Shown piece by piece: positions 26,067 through 35,718 of a DNA stretch of 64,000 nucleotides (positions are counted from its first letter, which is position 1; each line of letters starts with the position of its first letter). Source of the DNA: Micavibrio aeruginosavorus (GTDB taxonomy: Bacteria > Pseudomonadota > Alphaproteobacteria > Micavibrionales > Micavibrionaceae). The position numbers and the translations under genes are program-made. Below the pieces are notes generated by a model. That model saw only the letters and a program-made list of their open reading frames with translations. It had not been told where the DNA came from and did no database searches. Where the stretch lies: assembly GCA_016432265.1 (NCBI GenBank), contig CP066681.1, positions 1,514,342-1,578,341 on the forward strand, given 5' to 3'.

Positions 26067-26867
26067 ATGCTGATCGATTCACATTGTCATCTCAACCATG
26101 AACGATTGCTGCATTTAGGCGGCCCGCGGCAGATCATTGCGAATGCTTGTGCGGCGAACATTGGCGGTATGTTGTCGATTTGTTGCCGTATTTCGGACGA
26201 ACTTCCTCAGCTTCTGGAGATGGTTAGACCGCTGCCGCAGGTTTGGTGCACGGTTGCCACACATCCGCACGAGGCCAGCGATCCGGCAGAGAAGGCCATC
26301 AGCTATGATGATCTGGTACGATTGGCCAGGTCTGATCAGAAAATTGTCGGTATCGGTGAAAGCGGGCTTGATTATTATTACAAGCTGGCAACAGTTGAAG
26401 ATCAGCAAGAGAGCTTCCGCAAGCATATCCGCGTCTGCATTGAGACGGGACTGCCGTTGATTGTCCATGCGCGCGACGCTGACGATGACATAATACGCAT
26501 AATCAGGGAAGAGGGTGCCGGGACAGATCTCAAGGGCGTCATGCACTGTTTTTCTTCCAGCCGTAAAATGGGCGAAGAAGCTTTGGCGTGCGGGTTTTAT
26601 ATCTCGTTTTCCGGTATTGTTACTTTCAAAAAATCTCTGGAGTTACAAGAGTTCTGCCGCGATGTGCCGCTTGAGCGCATTCTGGTTGAGACAGACGCGC
26701 CGTATCTGGCCCCGGAGCCATATCGCGGCAAAATCAACGAGCCGGCACTGGCCGTGCATACAGCCGTCAAAATGGCGGAATTAAAGGGCATGGATTATGA
26801 CCTCTTGGCTGCGCAGACAACAAAAAACTTTTTCACTTTGTTTGACAGGGCGCGGTTGCCATCATGA
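26067..26867 (+). CDS. TatD family metal-dependent hydrolase
   Basis: A TIM-barrel DNase-type hydrolase of 266 residues. Metal ligands are visible in 'DSHCHLNH', 'GIGESGLDYY', 'PLIVHARDAD', 'HCFSSS' and 'LVETDAPYL'. The family is implicated in DNA repair or D-aminoacyl-tRNA handling. The usual alphaproteobacterial context next to metG and an MBL hydrolase is kept. ATG 26067 begins the barrel immediately; the upstream part of the frame overlaps the EamA gene. Confidence 0.94.
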   Translation: MLIDSHCHLNHERLLHLGGPRQIIANACAANIGGMLSICCRISDELPQLLEMVRPLPQVWCTVATHPHEASDPAEKAISYDDLVRLARSDQKIVGIGESGLDYYYKLATVEDQQESFRKHIRVCIETGLPLIVHARDADDDIIRIIREEGAGTDLKGVMHCFSSSRKMGEEALACGFYISFSGIVTFKKSLELQEFCRDVPLERILVETDAPYLAPEPYRGKINEPALAVHTAVKMAELKGMDYDLLAAQTTKNFFTLFDRARLPS

Positions 26868-27661
26868 ATCTTAAGGTAAAGGTTTTGGGATGCGGCAATT
26901 CGGCCGGGGTGCCGATGATTGGCAATTTCTGGGGCCAATGCGACCCCGAAGAGCCGCGCAACCGTCGCACGCGCGCCAGCCTGGCAATTGAAAGCGAGGA
27001 AACCACGCTGGTGATCGATACAGGGCCTGATTTTAAAGCGCAAATCAACCGGGAGAACATCCAGCGCCTGAACGCGGTTCTTTATACTCACGCCCACAGC
27101 GATCACTTGCACGGCATTGATGATTTGCGTGTATTTCGTTTGCGGAACAAGAAAGTCATACCAATCTATGGCGACCTGAAGACAATTCGCGAGATTGAAG
27201 AGCGATTTTCCTATCTGTTTGTTGAAAACGGCCCCGATGGCCTATATCCGCGCGCTGTAGAACCGATCATTATTCATCCTGAGTTCATGGGGCAGCCTAT
27301 GGTAATCGGTGACATTCCAGTTACGCCGTTTGTCCAATCCCACGGTGTGGCAGGCACATCGCTGGGGTTCCGGTTTGGCGATCTGGCGTATTCAACCGAC
27401 ATGACCGATCTTGACCAGCAGGCCTTGGAAACCATCAGCGGGATCAAGACATGGATTGTTGATTGCAATGGTTACAAAATGCCTGCCAACCATGTCCATG
27501 CCACGTTAAAAAACGTATTCGTCTTGAATGAAATCGTTCAGGCCGCGCAAGTTTACCTGACACATATGCCGGCTTTTATGGACTATAAAACGGTTATGAA
27601 CGAGTTGCCGTCAGGTTATGCGCCTGCATATGACGGGCTGGCTTTAGAGATAGATATATAA
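26864..27661 (+). CDS. MBL-fold hydrolase, PhnP-like
   Basis: A metallo-beta-lactamase-fold phosphodiesterase of 265 residues. The metal motif is 'THAHSDHLHGIDDLR'; other ligands are in 'QSHGVAGTSLG', 'YSTDMTDL' and the C-terminal 'LTHMPAFMDY'. 'GCGNSAGVPMIG' at the N-terminus is characteristic of the PhnP-like cyclic phosphodiesterase group. It overlaps tatD by four bases. Without other phn genes nearby the natural substrate is open. Confidence 0.9.
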   Translation: MNLKVKVLGCGNSAGVPMIGNFWGQCDPEEPRNRRTRASLAIESEETTLVIDTGPDFKAQINRENIQRLNAVLYTHAHSDHLHGIDDLRVFRLRNKKVIPIYGDLKTIREIEERFSYLFVENGPDGLYPRAVEPIIIHPEFMGQPMVIGDIPVTPFVQSHGVAGTSLGFRFGDLAYSTDMTDLDQQALETISGIKTWIVDCNGYKMPANHVHATLKNVFVLNEIVQAAQVYLTHMPAFMDYKTVMNELPSGYAPAYDGLALEIDI

Positions 27662-27858
27662 CATGTATGATATGGCGTTCTGGATCACCGTATACTATTT
27701 CCCATAATATACATTATCACATCAGGGCATGTAGCCGGGTGGATTCAAAAATGAAGTGCGACATCTGTTGAAAAGCCCCCTTTCAAGGCCTCAAGAAAAT
27801 CCCGCCCTGGCTTGGTCTTGAACCCGGCCGTCAATAATCCACAAACTGCGGCAGCTTA

Positions 27859-28062
27859 TTACAATCTTGGAAAGCTGAAATCCATTCCTGCGGTCACAGG
27901 AGCAGCGCAAGGTTGATCCTCTTTGACATGCACAGGCGCATTGCTGCTGACTTCTACACTGCCGTTAGCATTGAAACGAAAGCTAAGTTCTGTTTCACCA
28001 GCCGTGACTGCAAAACCTTCTGCGCTTTTGCTCAACACAAATTCTGCTTTATTTTCAGTCAT
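27859..28062 (-). CDS. Small hypothetical protein (67 aa)
   Basis: A short protein starting 'MTENKAEFVLSKSAEGF' with a strong ribosome site (GGGAGGA) before the ATG, which supports expression. The composition suggests a small beta-rich domain ('ETELSFRFNANGSVEVSS'). I do not recognise a family. Confidence 0.5.
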   Translation of the reverse strand: MTENKAEFVLSKSAEGFAVTAGETELSFRFNANGSVEVSSNAPVHVKEDQPCAAPVTAGMDFSFPRL

Positions 28063-28325
28063 TTTGATTCCTCCCAAAAAATCACAATTATAATTTATCC
28101 ATAATCTATCCAGTGTTTTTAACCTTAAATGTGGAAATTATCAAGTTTTAATTGCGAATTAATCAATATTTCAGTTCACCACTCCCGAAAACCACAGGTT
28201 TTTCTTATATCTTTCATAGGGTTACGATGCTCTGTGATGGAGCATCTGTTCTCCTGGCAATTTATATCACCGTCGATCTATTTTGACCTTTATCAAAACA
28301 ATGGGCCTGTTTTTTCCCTATATAG

Positions 28326-29081
28326 ATGCGCATGGGCTATAAACCAGAGATACGAGATGATATCCGCATTGTGACTGATGAAATTGCAAGGTTGCAATAT
28401 ATCGTCAGTGGAAGTCAGCCAGACGCCGTACATGATTGGCAAAAAGAACTATCGATCTTTGTCGAGCGCTACGGCCCTCTGGTTATCAGCTTGCTGGATG
28501 AGTTGCTCTATTTCCGTGAAACGTCAACCAGCGGCGGCATCGGGTTCAAGAATACGTTTCGCACGGTTCTGGAGGGCTATTCGGATCGAAGCGCCACCGA
28601 GGCGCTTTCTCTGGCCTTGGAGAAGGCGGCCTGTCTGTTTTCCGAACACCATGATATCAGTGTAACTCTGCAGGCTCTGACTGCATTGCCACAGGGTGGG
28701 CACAGGGCTGTTGTCGAGGTTCATATATCCCCTCTAACCTTGCGCCACCACCCACACCCCCAGGGGCCTGATGTGGAACTAAAACGCATTCACGACCATG
28801 AATACGACCAAGCCAGAAAGCATGAAGAAGAGCAAATCAAGCATCTTGTTTTCGATCATGTCGTCAGCGCCGCAGGCGGCAGCCTGCCCGATATTCCGAA
28901 TTACTTCCTGATTAATATCAATGATTCTTATCTGCTCAACCACTTGATTGAGAAAGAATTCATCAAATCCAGCCATATTTCTCCGGCCCTTCCCGATGAA
29001 TTTTCTGCTCCGGCACCACAGCAAATTCTTGTCAGAACCAATAGGAGCAAACGTCCGTATCCATCGCCTGAGCCGGATTGA
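28326..29081 (+). CDS. Hypothetical protein (251 aa)
   Basis: An unrecognised soluble protein. The N-terminal 140 residues are helical, with the segment 'IRIVTDEIARLQYIVSG'; a His-rich, charged stretch ('HHPHPQGPDVELKRIHDHEY') follows, and the C-terminus is Pro-rich. It faces the two minus-strand membrane genes convergently with about 20 bases between. Confidence 0.6.
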   Translation: MRMGYKPEIRDDIRIVTDEIARLQYIVSGSQPDAVHDWQKELSIFVERYGPLVISLLDELLYFRETSTSGGIGFKNTFRTVLEGYSDRSATEALSLALEKAACLFSEHHDISVTLQALTALPQGGHRAVVEVHISPLTLRHHPHPQGPDVELKRIHDHEYDQARKHEEEQIKHLVFDHVVSAAGGSLPDIPNYFLININDSYLLNHLIEKEFIKSSHISPALPDEFSAPAPQQILVRTNRSKRPYPSPEPD

Positions 29082-29103
29082 TTTTGTTTGCACAGCATGA
29101 GGT

Positions 29104-29580
29104 CTAACGAGAGTTCTGCGCCATCAAGAGAGCGATATCCATGATAGCCGCCATGGTGACGGGCCAATAGTACAGGCAACCACGCAGCAACACTCGCGGA
29201 ATAACCCCTATATGCTTCCAGAGCATGACAGAAATAGCCGAGCTGATCAGGAAAGTTATAATAAGAACGGGTATATAAACAATCCCTGCCTCCGCAGGAA
29301 TATGGTCATGCAGATACGCCCCGATGGGGGCGTTGATCAGAAGAAATAAAAGCAGAGATGCTATGGCTATAACCACGCTGCCGTAGTTCCACGCACGACC
29401 ACGCATATCGTAAGAGATCTCCCTCTCAAGCAAAAGTTCATCTTCCAGATATAGAAGATCCAGATATCCCTTCCCCCGCAACTGCTGCTCTACAGGAAGG
29501 ATGTTGCCCACGCCTGCCGGGCGGCAATCCTCATCCGAGTCCTTAAATATTTCGCCGATCTCGAATTTATCGAAACTCAT
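29104..29580 (-). CDS. Hypothetical membrane protein (158 aa), second of a pair
   Basis: The N-terminal 60 residues are acidic and soluble ('EIFKDSDEDCRPAG'), followed by about three hydrophobic helices ('VVIAIASLLLFLLINAP', 'IVYIPVLIITFLISSAIS', 'WPVTMAAIMDIALLMA'). It overlaps the stop of the upstream membrane gene by four bases, so translation is likely coupled. The family is not recognised. Confidence 0.6.
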   Translation of the reverse strand: MSFDKFEIGEIFKDSDEDCRPAGVGNILPVEQQLRGKGYLDLLYLEDELLLEREISYDMRGRAWNYGSVVIAIASLLLFLLINAPIGAYLHDHIPAEAGIVYIPVLIITFLISSAISVMLWKHIGVIPRVLLRGCLYYWPVTMAAIMDIALLMAQNSR

Positions 29581-30065
29581 GGCGCCCCCTTTATTGCATC
29601 AAGGTTGTCATATCTTTGATCTATACTCTGGTTGATGCTCTCGTGCCATTCCCTGGCGGATGATTGAATGGATTCAAGAAAGGATTGCGTTTCCAGCGGC
29701 GCAAGCTTTGATATGCCAATCAATGTTACCAACAGGATGAACGTCAGCAAGGCTATCATGTTTTTAAGTCTGGCTATGGGGGATTCCAGCTTGTGCCAAA
29801 TATAATCAGCTCCGTCCGTAGCTAGCATCAATGCAGGAAGGATCAGAATGGCCACGACAAGAGGCGGCAGGAAGGTTGACAGCAAACCGCCGAATCCGAG
29901 TGTAAGAAAAGCGCATATTGCTTTCAGGAAAAAATAGCTCAGGCCCCTTTTCCCGCGCAAAGAGAGTGGTTCCTGACGATATTCTCCACCCATCATGCGT
30001 AGAATACGCTCAATACGGCGCTGGCGATGATATTCAAAGAAAATCCGTATCAGCATGCTTTGCAT
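29577..30065 (-). CDS. Hypothetical membrane protein (162 aa), first of a pair
   Basis: A basic N-terminus ('RQRRIERILRMMGGEYR') leads to two or three hydrophobic helices (about 46-85 and 105-125) and a polar, helical C-terminal tail rich in Ser, Glu and Gln. It is probably an inner-membrane protein with cytoplasmic ends. It is coupled to the following membrane gene by a four-base overlap. Not recognised. Confidence 0.6.
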   Translation of the reverse strand: MQSMLIRIFFEYHRQRRIERILRMMGGEYRQEPLSLRGKRGLSYFFLKAICAFLTLGFGGLLSTFLPPLVVAILILPALMLATDGADYIWHKLESPIARLKNMIALLTFILLVTLIGISKLAPLETQSFLESIQSSAREWHESINQSIDQRYDNLDAIKGAP

Positions 30066-30147
30066 ACGTCAAATTATAGAGCCGCAATGTGCCGTTGTAT
30101 AGACGACAATCCTGGCTTTATCCGGAACATATGAAATCTAATAAAGG

Positions 30148-30780
30148 CTACTTTCCTTTGGCGACATATTGGTGGACGCCCGGTTGCCTGACATTGATAT
30201 TCAGGTTTTGCTGGAAATGCCCCAGAAGTTCGCAAAGCTTGACCAACCGTGCCGAGCGATACGTGCCATCACCTTCCAGTTTGTGTGCGGTTTGCCACAA
30301 TTGCGAATTAATACCCTCGATTTCGGCGCGGGATTTACCCAACGCGCCGCGATAGGCGAATTCCTTCATGCTTTGGAAATAGATTTGCTTTCCGGCCTCA
30401 AAGGCCTGAATGTACGCGGTCTGCTCCGCTGAGCCGTCAGGGAACAGTTTTGCGGCATGTTCGAGTTTTTCCGTGACGTAGCCAAAGCGGCTTCCGATAA
30501 CTTCCAGAGGATTTTTTGCTGTTGTCCATGGTTCGTTGCAGCACATGTCAGCGACCTTTGACGGATCGAGCTGTGCCTTGACCTGATCGCGATAGCAACT
30601 GCGCGCGAGTTCCGCAGCATCACGGTAATCCTGCTGCTCTTTCGACCCTGCCGGCATCATGTCGGCAGTGTTCTCCAGCCATTCCGGGATGTTGCCGAAT
30701 TTGATTTCGCCGCGACGTTCGGTTATCCATGGCGTTTGAATGCATTTCTGTTTAACGACATCGTCTGATATGGCCTTCAT
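30148..30780 (-). CDS. Hypothetical protein (210 aa)
   Basis: An unrecognised soluble helical protein with two related segments: 'IPEWLENTADMMPAGSKEQ' near residue 30 and 'VTEKLEHAAKLFPDGSAEQ' near residue 100. They look like an internal duplication of a helix-turn unit, each followed by a 'Y..A.E..R/K' helix. It has no signal peptide. Confidence 0.55.
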   Translation of the reverse strand: MKAISDDVVKQKCIQTPWITERRGEIKFGNIPEWLENTADMMPAGSKEQQDYRDAAELARSCYRDQVKAQLDPSKVADMCCNEPWTTAKNPLEVIGSRFGYVTEKLEHAAKLFPDGSAEQTAYIQAFEAGKQIYFQSMKEFAYRGALGKSRAEIEGINSQLWQTAHKLEGDGTYRSARLVKLCELLGHFQQNLNINVRQPGVHQYVAKGK

Positions 30781-30987
30781 AGTTTATATCCCTGTTATTT
30801 ATGATGGTTTCTTATTCCTTGATTCATAGCTAACAAATCGCTGATTGTTAAGGTTGTCTTCGTTGTGGCAAGCAATCAACGGCTTGGATAAAGACATAAT
30901 CGCATGAAAATAGATATTTTATTGACATATGGCCTAACTAGACCTTTAGTCATAGACATAACAAAAAAACAGCAGCGAGGATTGTAG

Positions 30988-31380
30988 ATGCCAAACCAGA
31001 ACGAGAATCCTATTGAAGCCCTGATTCGTAAATTTAACCGGGCGGGCGATTTTGAAGTACGATACGTCAAAGGGCATGTCGTGAGTTGCGATGTGATGAT
31101 ACGCGGTCACCGGAAAATCTACGCTGTTCATATTGAAAACGGTAGCCAGAAGGAGAGTTTTTGGCTGGCGCACGATGAAAGCGATAAGCAGTTCCATCAG
31201 CCTTTGGTCGGTGAATGGGTGAGCGGCACCGTCAACACGTTTGATGATTGCCAGAATTTTGCCGATTTGACGTTGAAGCCCATTTTCGATTTCAAGAACC
31301 AGACACGTTCCAGGGAAAACGACGCCTTTGACTGGTTTACGCGTCAAGCGGCCAGCAAGAGAGGGCCTGAACCTTCCTGA
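30988..31380 (+). CDS. Hypothetical protein (130 aa)
   Basis: An unrecognised, basic, probably OB- or beta-rich protein ('YVKGHVVSCDVMIRGHRKIY'). It stands alone upstream of mazG with its own AT-rich leader. Confidence 0.55.
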   Translation: MPNQNENPIEALIRKFNRAGDFEVRYVKGHVVSCDVMIRGHRKIYAVHIENGSQKESFWLAHDESDKQFHQPLVGEWVSGTVNTFDDCQNFADLTLKPIFDFKNQTRSRENDAFDWFTRQAASKRGPEPS

Positions 31381-31475
31381 ATATTTCTTCCGGATTGAAG
31401 GATATTACCCCTGCCCGCTTTGTGCCGGTGCGTGCTAGGTTATATAAGCCTGCGTCTGTTGAACAGAGGATGACC

Positions 31476-32273
31476 ATGCCCAAAAAGCCGATAGATGACT
31501 TGATCGAAGTAATGGCGCGTTTGCGCCACCCCGATGGCGGGTGCCCCTGGGATCTGGAGCAAGATTTTAAATCGATTGCGCCATATACGATTGAAGAGGC
31601 CTATGAAGTGGCTGATGCTATTGAGCAGGGCGACATGGTTGCGCTTGAAGACGAGTTGGGCGATTTGCTGCTGCAAGTCGTTTATCATGCGCAAATGGCT
31701 AAGGAGGCTGGATTTTTCAATTTTGACTCCGTGGCGGCGCATGTCACCTCTAAAATGATTCACCGCCACCCGCATGTATTTGGCGAAGAAAAGGCGGCGG
31801 GCGCAAAGGATGTCGAAGGGCGCATTTGGGAAGAACGTAAGGCGCAGGAAAAGAGGAAACAAGGCCAGGATAGCATCCTGGCGGATGTGCCTTTGGCGCT
31901 GCCTTCCGTCCTGAGGGCGCAAAAGTTGCAGAAGCGGGCGGCGCGTGTGGGATTTGAATGGCCGGAAGCCATTCGGGTTCTGGATAAGCTGGAGGAAGAA
32001 ATTCAGGAATTACGCGACGCAATCGACCGGCAGGATCAAGAGAACGTCCATGAGGAAATCGGAGATTTATTGTTCTGCGTCATTAATTACGGACGAATGA
32101 TCGGGGTTGATTGCGAGACATCCTTGCGTGATGTAAACAATAAATTTGAACGTCGCTTCCGCGGAATTGAACAGGAATTGAAAGCGCGCGGAAAGACATT
32201 CGAAGAGGTCACTCTTGATGAGATGGAGTCAATATGGGTCTCTGAAAAGATGAAGGAGAAAAAATCAGCGTAG
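31476..32273 (+). CDS. mazG: Nucleoside triphosphate pyrophosphohydrolase MazG
   Basis: Hydrolyses (d)NTPs to NMP and pyrophosphate. It has two MazG domains: the first with 'LRHPDGGCPWDLEQDFKSI', 'EEAYEVADAI' and 'ELGDLLLQVVYH', the second with 'EEEIQELRDAI' and 'EEIGDLLFCVINY'. AGAGG at 31465-31469 fits ATG 31476 better than the ATG at 31470. Its end overlaps the convergent dehydrogenase gene by nine bases. Confidence 0.95.
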   Translation: MPKKPIDDLIEVMARLRHPDGGCPWDLEQDFKSIAPYTIEEAYEVADAIEQGDMVALEDELGDLLLQVVYHAQMAKEAGFFNFDSVAAHVTSKMIHRHPHVFGEEKAAGAKDVEGRIWEERKAQEKRKQGQDSILADVPLALPSVLRAQKLQKRAARVGFEWPEAIRVLDKLEEEIQELRDAIDRQDQENVHEEIGDLLFCVINYGRMIGVDCETSLRDVNNKFERRFRGIEQELKARGKTFEEVTLDEMESIWVSEKMKEKKSA

Positions 32274-33137
32274 GCGCTTTATCAAAGCGCTGGTATCCAG
32301 ACGGCCATGGCCTTGTGCCGATAATTCGCGGTAATAGCCCTGAACAATTTCTGTATTCGGCAAGTCAATACCCTGCCGACGGGCTTCATCCAGCGCGATT
32401 CCCAAATCCTTAATCATCCAGTCGAGAGCAAAACCGAAATCAAATTTACCCTGTAGCATGGTGGCGGCGCGGTTTTCCATCTGCCATGATTGGGCGGCCC
32501 CTTTCGAAATCACTGACAATACCTCTTCCATATCCAATCCTGCTTTTTGGCCAAACGCCATTGCCTCCGCCAGCCCCTGTACAACACCCGCGATGCATAT
32601 CTGATTGATCATCTTGGCCATTTGCCCGGTTCCTGAAACACCGATACGGCGGACTTCTTTGCCGTAGGCCTGACGGATTAGGGGCGCTACGTGGTCAAAG
32701 GCTCCCTGGTCGCCGCCAATCATTACGGATAAAGCGCCCTTCTCGGCCCCGGACTGTCCGCCGGATACAGGGGCATCGAGGAAGTTGACCCCCCTCTTCT
32801 TAAACAAGCAAGCCATCTTGCGGCTGATATCGGCGGATACGGTGGTGTGATCAATGATAACCGTGCCGGGGCGGACGGCCTGTATAACGCCTTCAGCGCC
32901 TGTCAAAATCTGTTCGAGGTCGTTATCGTTGCCGACGCATATGAAAACGTAATCGGCCTGTGCCACGGCATCTGCCGGCATCCGGGCCGTTTGCCCATTA
33001 TATTGCCGTTGCCAAGATGCCGCCTTCGCGGGGGTGCGGTTATAAACCGTGACGAGGGCATCCGTCTTGTTTGCCAGATGGCCTGCCATCGGATACCCCA
33101 TTACCCCCAGCCCCAGAAATGCAAGCTTCAACGTCAT
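32265..33137 (-). CDS. 3-hydroxyisobutyrate dehydrogenase-family NAD(P) oxidoreductase
   Basis: A beta-hydroxyacid dehydrogenase of 290 residues. The Rossmann motif is 'FLGLGVMGYPMAGHL', the substrate loop 'DAPVSGGQSGAEKG', and the catalytic Lys is in 'GQMAKMINQ'. The family includes 3-hydroxyisobutyrate, tartronate semialdehyde and glyoxylate reductases; the substrate cannot be told here. It overlaps the IMPase gene upstream by four bases, in a minus-strand operon with hflX and hfq. Confidence 0.9.
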   Translation of the reverse strand: MTLKLAFLGLGVMGYPMAGHLANKTDALVTVYNRTPAKAASWQRQYNGQTARMPADAVAQADYVFICVGNDNDLEQILTGAEGVIQAVRPGTVIIDHTTVSADISRKMACLFKKRGVNFLDAPVSGGQSGAEKGALSVMIGGDQGAFDHVAPLIRQAYGKEVRRIGVSGTGQMAKMINQICIAGVVQGLAEAMAFGQKAGLDMEEVLSVISKGAAQSWQMENRAATMLQGKFDFGFALDWMIKDLGIALDEARRQGIDLPNTEIVQGYYRELSAQGHGRLDTSALIKRLR

Positions 33138-33982
33138 GTCTGATGCGCCTTTGCATAGTCGGCAATAATTTTTTCAAGGAACAAGGCATGCAAATCATCC
33201 CATTGCTGCCTGTCAGCGGCAGCAAGTATGCCGCCGAAGCGGGTTTGCGCCGTGTAGGGGCTGCCGTTCCATTGCCGCAGGTACCCCCCTGCCTCTTCGA
33301 ACATCAGTTGTCCGGCCAGATGATCCCACGGCATGACTTTTGTGTAAATTGAGAAGTCAGCTTCGCCCGTTCCTAGCCGTAGATATTCGTGACCGGCGCA
33401 GAAAAGAGAATAAAGATTGGCAACCTTGGCGGATTGCTCTTGTATATGAGGGCGCATTTCTCTACGGAAATATTTCAATCCTGCGAATCCCTTCAGGCTG
33501 CCCACGGGTTTATGGCTCTGCCCGATCTTCACAGGGATGCCGTTTATCCGGGCGCCGCTGCCGCGCACCGCCACCATTATCCGATCTTTCAGGGGATCGA
33601 AGATCCATGACATTACCGTTTGACCGCAGACCAGCAGGGCCAGCATCGTGCAGAACTCTTCCTTGCCGTGGGCAAAATTAAATGTGCCATCAACCGGATC
33701 TGCAACCCATACGGGCCGGGAAGTATCCTGCAAGACATCCAGGCTGATCATGCCCGAAGAGACTCCCTCCTCGCCCAGAACGATAGATCCCGGCAAGAGC
33801 TTTGGCAGAATGTCGATTAATGCGCGTTCCATTTCCTGATCAGCCACTGTAACCAGATCCGTTGGACTGGTTTTCGACATGATTTCGTGAGCGGCCAGTT
33901 GCCGGAAGCGCGGGAGAATATGAAGGGCTGTCTGCTCGCGCAGGATTTCGGAGACTTTATCAGGATCAACTATTTGCAGCAT
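33134..33982 (-). CDS. Inositol monophosphatase family protein
   Basis: A Mg2+-dependent phosphatase of the IMPase/HisN-like family, 282 residues. Metal-binding motifs are 'LGEEGVSS', 'WVADPVDGTFNFAHG' and 'MPWDHLAGQLMFEEAGG'. It is a divergent second member beside the SuhB-like gene at 61763. Substrates in this group range from inositol phosphate to histidinol phosphate and PAP. Its start lies inside the end of hflX (17-base overlap). Confidence 0.9.
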   Translation of the reverse strand: MLQIVDPDKVSEILREQTALHILPRFRQLAAHEIMSKTSPTDLVTVADQEMERALIDILPKLLPGSIVLGEEGVSSGMISLDVLQDTSRPVWVADPVDGTFNFAHGKEEFCTMLALLVCGQTVMSWIFDPLKDRIMVAVRGSGARINGIPVKIGQSHKPVGSLKGFAGLKYFRREMRPHIQEQSAKVANLYSLFCAGHEYLRLGTGEADFSIYTKVMPWDHLAGQLMFEEAGGYLRQWNGSPYTAQTRFGGILAAADRQQWDDLHALFLEKIIADYAKAHQT

Positions 33983-35309
33983 CCAACCTTTTGCCTTCTT
34001 CCGGTTTTATTCCAAAACGTTCTTGCAATCTGCCGACATCGGCAGGATCTATCTCAACCCGCAAATACATGATGCCGTCATCAGAAGCGCGTTCGTCAAG
34101 CACGCTTGCCCGCTCATGCAACCAACTTATGGCATCGCCACGACTGCTGGCAATATGAAACGTCAATTGCCGCCGGTGTTGCGATACCATTTTCTGTATT
34201 TCCGAAAGCAAATTTTCTGTTCCCTCCCCAGTGAGGGCCGATATGGCAATTTGCCGTGGCTGGAATGTAGCTTTATTCAGGAGGTCGCGGCGGCTGTCTA
34301 TGTCCATACGGTCAATCTTGTTCAGCACCTCTATGATGCGGTGGTCGCTCTCATATTCAATCCCAAGATCGTGCAAAATCTGTATGACATCTTCGCATTG
34401 CGCCTTTGTGTCAGGGCGGGAAATGTCGCGGACGTGCAAAATGACATCAGCCATCTGTACCTGTTCGAGCGTGGCGCGAAAGGCCGCAACCAGATGGGTC
34501 GGGAGGTCGGAGATAAACCCGACAGTATCCGAAAGTACGACCTCTTGTTTGTTGGCGAGCATGACGCTGCGCATAGTGGGATCGAGTGTGGCGAACAGAA
34601 GATCCCTGGCGAAGACACGGGCGCCTGTCAGCTTGTTGAACAAGGTTGATTTCCCTGCATTGGTATAGCCGACCAGCGCGACAACAGGCAGAGGAATGCG
34701 TTCCCGTCCCCGGCGTTGAATTTCACGCGTTCTCCGTACGTGTTCAAGATCTTTTTTAATCCGGACGATCTTGTCCGAAATAATGCGGCGATCGAGTTCG
34801 ATCTGTGTCTCACCGGGCCCACCCATAAATCCTGCGCCGCCCCGCTGCCGCTCAAGGTGTGTCCACGAACGCACGAGTCTCGATTTTTGATATTCCAGCG
34901 CAGCCAGTTCAACTTGCAACTGGCCTTCCTTGGTTTGCGCGCGGGCGCCAAAAATCTCGAGGATTAGACCTGTGCGGTCAATGACCTTGGTGTTCCAGGC
35001 TTCTTCAAGATTGCGCTGCTGTACAGGGGAAAGCGTATGATTGACAAAAATCAGGGTGGGCAAAGTTTCTTCACAGGCTGCCGACACCTCTTCAATGATT
35101 CCGGGGCCTATCAGTGTGGCTGGATTGATGCGGCTGAGTCTGACCGTACGGGTACCAAGGAGTTCAAGATCGATCGCCTTAACCAAGCCAATCGCCTCCT
35201 CGACCTGTTCTTCGGCAGCGGGCTGATAGACGCTTTTTGAAAGATGGGCAGCGCGAACCAGCAGCGGGTGTACGATAAACACCGTATCCCGCTGCGTTTT
35301 ATCCTTCAT
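33966..35309 (-). CDS. hflX: GTPase HflX
   Basis: A ribosome-associated GTPase that splits stalled ribosomes. The 447 residues include the HflX N-terminal domain ('ALEYQKSRLVRSWTHLERQ', the Gly-rich 'GGAGFMGGPGETQIE') and the G domain with G1 'GYTNAGKSTLFNKL', G3 'DTVGFI' and G4 'NKID'. It follows hfq, the conserved hfq-hflX pair. Confidence 0.97.
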   Translation of the reverse strand: MKDKTQRDTVFIVHPLLVRAAHLSKSVYQPAAEEQVEEAIGLVKAIDLELLGTRTVRLSRINPATLIGPGIIEEVSAACEETLPTLIFVNHTLSPVQQRNLEEAWNTKVIDRTGLILEIFGARAQTKEGQLQVELAALEYQKSRLVRSWTHLERQRGGAGFMGGPGETQIELDRRIISDKIVRIKKDLEHVRRTREIQRRGRERIPLPVVALVGYTNAGKSTLFNKLTGARVFARDLLFATLDPTMRSVMLANKQEVVLSDTVGFISDLPTHLVAAFRATLEQVQMADVILHVRDISRPDTKAQCEDVIQILHDLGIEYESDHRIIEVLNKIDRMDIDSRRDLLNKATFQPRQIAISALTGEGTENLLSEIQKMVSQHRRQLTFHIASSRGDAISWLHERASVLDERASDDGIMYLRVEIDPADVGRLQERFGIKPEEGKRLDAANS

Positions 35310-35329
35310 ATTTCCGATTTACAGCGAGG

Positions 35330-35581
35330 TTACTCGCCGCCTTCCTTGACATCTTCGTTGTCGTAGAGCGACAACGGGCCGCCAGGCATGATGGTTGAAA
35401 TAGCATGCTTGTATACAAGCTGAACATGCGCGTCGCGACGTAACAGCATGGAGAAGTTATCGAACCAGGTTACAACACCTTGCAGTTTAACGCCGTTCAC
35501 CAAAAAGACGGTGACGCTCATTTTCTCTTTACGGATTTTGTTCAGGAAGACATCTTGAACGTTCTGGTTTTTTTCTGTCAT
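35330..35581 (-). CDS. hfq: RNA chaperone Hfq
   Basis: An 83-residue Sm-like protein. Sm1 begins '[14 protein letters not shown]' and Sm2 holds '[14 protein letters not shown]' with the Tyr-Lys-His motif that binds U-rich RNA. The C-terminus is short and acidic, as usual in alphaproteobacteria. It lies 20 bases upstream of hflX on the minus strand. Confidence 0.98.
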   Translation of the reverse strand: MTEKNQNVQDVFLNKIRKEKMSVTVFLVNGVKLQGVVTWFDNFSMLLRRDAHVQLVYKHAISTIMPGGPLSLYDNEDVKEGGE

Positions 35582-35718
35582 TTTTTTCTCTTATTATGTT
35601 TTTAGCGTTCTTGGGCAAACCAGCCAGTGGCCTGCTTGGGACATCTTCTTAATGGATATGCTGCTTTGCCGCAAGCATCTAATTCCCATACCCTAACTCT
35701 TTGAAATTGATTACGTTT

